Assembly (NCBI GenBank): GCA_030432755.1 | Contig: JAUILZ010000011.1 | Span: 62,001 to 126,000, forward strand | Source of the DNA: Gammaproteobacteria bacterium | GTDB lineage: Bacteria > Pseudomonadota > Gammaproteobacteria > Arenicellales > Poriferihabitantaceae | DNA: 64,000 nucleotides | Reading direction: 5' to 3' | In this document: piece by piece, positions 59,923-64,000 of the stretch | Layout of the letters: each line of letters starts with the position of its first letter | How positions within the stretch are numbered: position 1 is the first letter of the stretch | Translations under genes and position numbers: made by a program | The notes under the pieces: model-generated | Databases searched by the model: none | Seen by the model: only the letters and a program-made list of their open reading frames with translations | What the model was told of the DNA's origin: nothing

Positions 59923-60945
59923 GTGAAAGCTATCTACCATCCCGCGCAGAAAGCGCATTACCCGCGTCATTTCCTCTCCAGCGGGGCGCGCCAGCCCAAT
60001 CCCGAAAAACCGGAACGGGTGGACGCGCTGCTCGCGGGCGCCACGGCGGCGGGACTCACTATCGAGGAACCGACGGACTGCGGTCTCGGCCCGGTGGCCG
60101 CGGTGCATTCGACGGAGTACCTCCAGTTCCTCGCCAATATCTTCACCCGCTGGCAGCGCATCGAGGGCGCATCGGAGGAGGTGATTCCCAACATCCACCC
60201 GGACTCCCGCGACGCCGGCTATCCGAAATCCGCCGTCGGCCAGGCAGGGTTCCACATGATGGATACCAGTTGCCCGATCTCCGCGGAGACATTCGAGTCC
60301 GCCCGCTGGAGCGCCGCCAGCGCGGTCCATGCCGCGGCCCTGGTGGCGGGCGGTGACCGCGCCGCCTACGCCCTCTGCCGCCCGCCCGGCCACCACGCAT
60401 TCCGCGATCTCGCGGGCGGCTTCTGCTATCTCAACAACACCGCCATCGCCGCCCAGTGGTTGCGCGAACGGGGATACCGACCGGCAATCCTCGATGTCGA
60501 CCTCCACCACGGCAACGGCACGCAGTCCATCTTCTACCACCGCGCCGACGTGCTCACGGTGTCGATCCACGCCGACCCGGTGCGTTACTACCCGTTCTTC
60601 TGGGGCCATGCCGCGGAGCGCGGCGCGGGCGAAGGGCTTGGCGCCAATCTCAACCTGCCGCTGCCCCGGGGCACCGGCGACGACGGTTTTCTCGCGGCAC
60701 TGGAAACCGCGCTGGAACGCATTCACCTGTTCGGGCCCGACGTTCTGGTAATTGCCCTCGGTCTCGACGCCTTCGAGGGCGACCCGTTTGGCGGGCTTGC
60801 GATCACCAACGCGGGGTTCGGCCGTATCGCGGATAACTGCACCGCTCTCGCCCTGCCCACACTGCTGGTGCAGGAAGGCGGCTACCTCTGCCCGGAACTG
60901 GGCGATAACCTGCGCGCCTTCCTCGAACCTTTTGCCAATGGCTGA
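59923..60945 (+). CDS. Acetylpolyamine-amidohydrolase-like deacetylase (HDAC family)
   Basis: 340 residues from GTG 59923, close to the 341 of Mycoplana APAH. The key residues are all present: H157-H158 in RPPGHHAFRD, zinc ligands D193 and H195 in ILDVDLHHGNGT and a third Asp in ALGLDAFEGDP, plus the Tyr in VQEGGYL. The family removes acetyl groups from acetylated polyamines or short acetamides. In this operon it could deacetylate 4-acetamidobutyryl-CoA or 4-acetamidobutyrate to the 4-amino compound. It overlaps the transporter gene by 8 bp. Confidence 0.92.
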   Translation: MKAIYHPAQKAHYPRHFLSSGARQPNPEKPERVDALLAGATAAGLTIEEPTDCGLGPVAAVHSTEYLQFLANIFTRWQRIEGASEEVIPNIHPDSRDAGYPKSAVGQAGFHMMDTSCPISAETFESARWSAASAVHAAALVAGGDRAAYALCRPPGHHAFRDLAGGFCYLNNTAIAAQWLRERGYRPAILDVDLHHGNGTQSIFYHRADVLTVSIHADPVRYYPFFWGHAAERGAGEGLGANLNLPLPRGTGDDGFLAALETALERIHLFGPDVLVIALGLDAFEGDPFGGLAITNAGFGRIADNCTALALPTLLVQEGGYLCPELGDNLRAFLEPFANG

Positions 60946-62329
60946 GGCCTCCATCTTTCCGATCCAGGCCGGAGAACCAGCTTACGCTGGCCGCCCTCGG
61001 GCGCGGGCGTTGCTCGGCGAAATTGGCGCAAGCGGGCTCGCCGGCCTGCTGGTGCTGTGCATGGTCGTCGCCACTATCGCCGACGGTCTCGGTGATTGGC
61101 GCTTCTCGACGATGTTGCAATGGACCGCGGCGCTCGCCGCCTGGTGCGCAGCCATTCTGCTGATCCCGCGCGGTGCGCTGGTCCTGCGCGTGCAGGTCGG
61201 CTTCCTGCTCGCCATCGGTGTCGCCATGATCGTGGTCGCGCGGCGTCACGGCGCCACCATCGACCCGCTCGAGGCCGCAGGCTCCAACATCGGCCTCCTG
61301 ACCATGATTGCGGCGGTGGGCTTCCTGCGCCTGGTCACCCTGCCCGCACCCGGCAAGGTACGCAGCCTGCCGCGGGGGAAGCGCGCGTTTCTGCAGACCG
61401 TGCTTGGTATCTCGGTGTTCGGCTCGGTGATCAACATCTCCGCGCCCATCCTGATCGGCGACCGCATCCACCGGGAACGACCGCTGGGTCGATTCACCAC
61501 GCAGAGTATCGTGCGCGTGTTCACCGCGATGTCGAACTGGTCGCCCTTCTACGGCGCAATGGCAGCGGTGCTGACATGGGTCAACGGCGCACGCCTCGAC
61601 CTGATCATGCTCGCCTGCCTGCCCTTCGCCCTGGTATGCGTTGGCGTGGTGATCGCCGAGGCGAGATGGCGCTACCGGGACGAGGTGCATGAATTCGTCG
61701 GCTATCCCCTGGAGAAGGACGCGCTCATGGTGCCCGCCCTGCTGATGGTCTGCGTGGCGCTCTGCTCCCAGGTATTCCCGGGCGTTCCCATCCTCATCCT
61801 GATCGCGATCTGCGCGCTCGCGGTGACTACGTTCCTGTTGATCAGGCGGTCGGGAAGCAGCCGCACGTATACGGCATTGAAAACTCACGTCATCGGCCAC
61901 CTACCACAGATGGTGGGCGAACTCTCCCTGTTTCTCGCCGCCGGCGTATTCGCCGTCGGCATCGCCGCGCTGATCGACACCGGCATCATCGTCTCCCCCT
62001 TCACCCGCTTCGACGGTATCGCCGCCATCGAGCTTCTCGCCCTGATGCTGGCGGCCGCCATCATCGGCATCCACCCCATCATCCTGGTCACCAGCCTGAC
62101 GCCAATGCTGATGGCCCTCGACCCCAATCCGACCCTGCTCGCCATCGTCTACCTCACCGCCTGGAACCTCGGTACCCAGAGCAGCTACCTCTCCGGCACC
62201 AACCTCGTCTTCCAGGCCCGCTACGGCATCCCGAGCTGGCGCTCCGCGACGTGGAACTGGCCGTTCGTGGCGGTGATGTTTTGCGTGGCGGCGGGGTGGT
62301 TGCTGGTCTTGCACAGACTTCTTGGATGA
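60938..62329 (+). CDS. Polytopic membrane transporter of the catabolic operon
   Basis: 463 residues from ATG 60938, overlapping the deacetylase stop by 8 bp. About eleven to twelve hydrophobic segments, with an amphipathic core (GTQSSYLSGTNLVFQARYGI) near the end and ISVFGSVINISAPILIGDRI in the middle, a layout like the ion-transporter superfamily (ArsB/NhaD/DASS-like). I cannot assign a named family. As the last gene of the operon it probably brings in the substrate, which could be beta-lysine, its acetyl derivative or a related diamino acid. Confidence 0.8.
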   Translation: MAEASIFPIQAGEPAYAGRPRARALLGEIGASGLAGLLVLCMVVATIADGLGDWRFSTMLQWTAALAAWCAAILLIPRGALVLRVQVGFLLAIGVAMIVVARRHGATIDPLEAAGSNIGLLTMIAAVGFLRLVTLPAPGKVRSLPRGKRAFLQTVLGISVFGSVINISAPILIGDRIHRERPLGRFTTQSIVRVFTAMSNWSPFYGAMAAVLTWVNGARLDLIMLACLPFALVCVGVVIAEARWRYRDEVHEFVGYPLEKDALMVPALLMVCVALCSQVFPGVPILILIAICALAVTTFLLIRRSGSSRTYTALKTHVIGHLPQMVGELSLFLAAGVFAVGIAALIDTGIIVSPFTRFDGIAAIELLALMLAAAIIGIHPIILVTSLTPMLMALDPNPTLLAIVYLTAWNLGTQSSYLSGTNLVFQARYGIPSWRSATWNWPFVAVMFCVAAGWLLVLHRLLG

Positions 62330-62438
62330 AAACCCCCATTTCAACATTTCAGACAATTTCTTCGGCTTGGCATTCGTTCAACTTCAGATCTCCCTACTAC
62401 AGAATTCCGGCCTGTAAGAAATCAACTTCAGTTTGGCA

Positions 62439-63201
62439 ATGCATAGCAGCTATCGATTAATTTGGTTTCATCATTTCCATAAAGCTGCTGGCACTTCTAT
62501 CGTGCACCTCGCTGAGAAAAACGGTGAAACCTTTTGGGCAAACCATCAAAATGGGAACCCGGCGGATGAAAATCACGAATTGTTAAATCTGTGGAACTAC
62601 AAGGAAACGGAACTGAATCGGTTCTTGGATATATGTGAAGAGAAGGGAGTTACATTTGTCGCCACAGAATGGGGGGGTGCCGTATATTGAGGCACTGTCC
62701 GATGACCCCAGAGTAGTGACCATCACCTGCTTGCGAAAACCACTTGATCGCTTTGTATCGAACTACTATTTTGATTTGTACAATGGATACACGCCAGCAA
62801 GATCATTGGTAGAGTACCAGAACACGCGTAGTCGAACATTTACTATGTCGAACTACTATACGAGAATGTTATCTCGACACGGTAACGATCCAGCAGATAT
62901 TGATGGAAAAATTTATCAGAGAGCCAGAAATACACTGAAACGATTCGATTGCTGCCTCATACTGGAAAGTGGGTTCTCAGAGCTTGGATCTTTACTCGGC
63001 TGGGATGTTTCAAGCACCCGCTCAAATCGCAACGAGTTGACATTGAGGTTGGCAGCTAGTTTGATTTTGAGGTTGCGCTGGAAATTACTATTGTACAGAT
63101 TACTTTTTCCCAGGACAGAACCATCAACCGATTTCGTGAATCACTTTGATCATGAAAATACCTGGGATCTGCAGTTGTACAATGAATACCGATGTTCCTA
63201 G
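62439..63201 (+). pseudogene. Sulfotransferase-family gene split by a frameshift in a G7 tract
   Basis: Two frames, 62439-62690 and 62635-63201, join into one protein of ~250 residues if the seven-G run at 62671-62677 had six G. The first part has HHFHKAAGTSIVHLAEKNGE, the 5'-phosphosulfate loop pattern, and the second has CLRKPLDRFVSNYYF, the 3'-phosphate block of PAPS-dependent sulfotransferases. The first frame stops right after the tract (TEWGGAVY). The gene is clearly AT-richer than its neighbours, so probably acquired. It may be a pseudogene, a sequencing error or a phase-variable gene. Confidence 0.75.
62671..62677. repeat. Mononucleotide G7 tract, possible slippage site
   Basis: Seven consecutive G at 62671-62677 in the sulfotransferase gene, preceded by T and followed by TGCC. 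Loss of one G, or gain of two, restores the reading frame. Tracts of this length are common switches for surface-modifying genes in pathogens and also a common site of sequencing error. Confidence 0.6.
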
Positions 63202-63271
63202 GTCGCTCATCCCGCCCCCTTCGAAGCACCATTCCAGTACCGCACTATAGTCTGCAATCCTGAACCACACC

Positions 63272-64000
63272 ATGGCTATGCAACTCCACCCCACAGGCTT
63301 CTTCGACAACAGCGCCAGGCAGTATAAGTACATCACCGCCCTGCCCCTGTCCGCCGCCATGGGCGCGGAGATCGCGGGCGTCAGTCTTGCCTCCCTGACT
63401 GACGAGCAGTTTGCCGAGATCGAGGACGCGCTCTACCGGCACAAGATGCTCTACTTCCGCGACCAGGAGATCTCCTTCGAAGACCAGGAAGCCTTCACCC
63501 GGCGCTTCGGCGAGTTCGGCATCGACGCCTATACCTCCGGCGTTCCGGGGCACGAGAACGTGCAGCCGGTGATCAAGGAGGCGGACACGAAGACGAAGAT
63601 GATCTTCGGCAGCGGCTGGCATACCGATTCACCGTTCATGGAGACGCCTCCCGCCATCAGCATGCTTTACGGTGTAGACATCCCGCCTTATGGCGGCGAC
63701 ACCATCTGGTGTAACAGCGCGCTCGCCTACCGTTGCCTCAGTGACACCATGCGCAACCTGCTGGAGGGACTGCGGGTGCACATGTCCGCCGCCGGCGTGG
63801 TGAGCAACCTGGAGGCGATGAAGCGCGAGGGACTCAGCAAGGGGCAGAAAACCACTTTCGCGCGTACCGAGCGTGACGAACAGACCCAGGCCATGGTGGA
63901 CGGCTGGTTTCATCCCATCGTCCGCACCCATCCGAAGACCGGTGAGAAATCACTCTACGTGGATCACACCTATTCCCACGGCATCCAGGGCATGACCAGC
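63272..64000 (+). CDS. TauD/TfdA-family 2-oxoglutarate dioxygenase, 5' part
   Basis: The window ends inside the gene; 243 codons are seen from ATG 63272 (a second ATG is at 63278). The iron ligands start with GWHTDSPF, then GGDTIWCNSAL, and HPIVRTHPKTGEKSLYV. This family hydroxylates taurine, 2,4-D, alkylsulfonates and other small acids with 2-oxoglutarate and O2. The last His ligand and the 2-oxoglutarate Arg are beyond the window, so the substrate class cannot be narrowed. GC-rich composition returns here after the sulfotransferase gene. Confidence 0.88.
   Translation, partial: MAMQLHPTGFFDNSARQYKYITALPLSAAMGAEIAGVSLASLTDEQFAEIEDALYRHKMLYFRDQEISFEDQEAFTRRFGEFGIDAYTSGVPGHENVQPVIKEADTKTKMIFGSGWHTDSPFMETPPAISMLYGVDIPPYGGDTIWCNSALAYRCLSDTMRNLLEGLRVHMSAAGVVSNLEAMKREGLSKGQKTTFARTERDEQTQAMVDGWFHPIVRTHPKTGEKSLYVDHTYSHGIQGMTS

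Overview
The window is GC-rich, densely packed proteobacterial chromosome with no rRNA, tRNA, CRISPR or insertion sequence that I can see. A TonB/ExbB/ExbD set, a SoxR that matches the enterobacterial [2Fe-2S] type and a SpeA-type arginine decarboxylase suggest a free-living, aerobic gammaproteobacterium with a broad amine and amino-acid diet. The prephenate dehydratase looks alphaproteobacterial, so the class assignment is not firm. One low-GC gene near the right end looks foreign.

Layout, left to right. (1) 1-3.6 kb: ExbB-ExbD-ExbD-TonB, then a Fur-type site in front of a 20-codon leader and an ankyrin-repeat gene. (2) 3.7-9.3 kb: an EamA transporter, then a minus-strand DUF1800-DUF1501-haem-motif protein set. 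(3) 9.6-13.9 kb: a minus-strand polyamine operon, speA - carboxynorspermidine dehydrogenase - nspC. (4) 14.1-20.3 kb: a FecB/FecCD/FecE-type ABC importer divergent from two MoeA-like genes, one degenerate and one fused to a periplasmic-binding-like domain. (5) 20.4-25.2 kb: two aldehyde dehydrogenases (one PatD-like), an ABM protein, a two-subunit thiamine-diphosphate decarboxylase and a small protein that may be riboflavin-kinase-like. (6) 25.3-30.0 kb: a minus-strand run with an EamA half-transporter, an orphan Rieske oxygenase, a cyclic-nucleotide-binding protein and an ABC exporter that has lost its ATPase motifs. (7) 30.2-36.7 kb: a Met-rich repeat secreted protein, an MFS transporter and an RND pump. 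(8) 36.8-42.3 kb: a very long Orn/Lys/Arg-type decarboxylase, an ATP-grasp ligase and a C45 Ntn-hydrolase, which look like one unassigned amide-chemistry pathway. (9) 42.4-56.8 kb: mixed genes for amide, amino acid and redox metabolism, ending with soxR divergent from a Rieske-fusion gene across a clear SoxR box. (10) 57.1-62.3 kb: a five-gene operon. (11) 62.4-63.2 kb: an AT-rich sulfotransferase gene frameshifted at a G7 tract. (12) The window ends inside a TauD/TfdA-type dioxygenase gene.

The most exciting find is region 10. Its order is class III aminotransferase, BKACE (beta-keto acid cleavage enzyme), SSAT-like N-acetyltransferase, acetylpolyamine-amidohydrolase-like deacetylase, and a membrane transporter. 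These are the activities of the classical aerobic beta-lysine pathway known biochemically from a Pseudomonas: N6-acetylation, transamination to 3-keto-6-acetamidohexanoate, cleavage with acetyl-CoA to acetoacetate and 4-acetamidobutyryl-CoA, then deacetylation toward 4-aminobutyrate. The assignment is inference from gene content and needs enzyme assays. Several other loci (PatD-like dehydrogenase, carboxynorspermidine pathway, the decarboxylase/ATP-grasp/C45 set) also handle diamines, so amine metabolism is the theme of the window.
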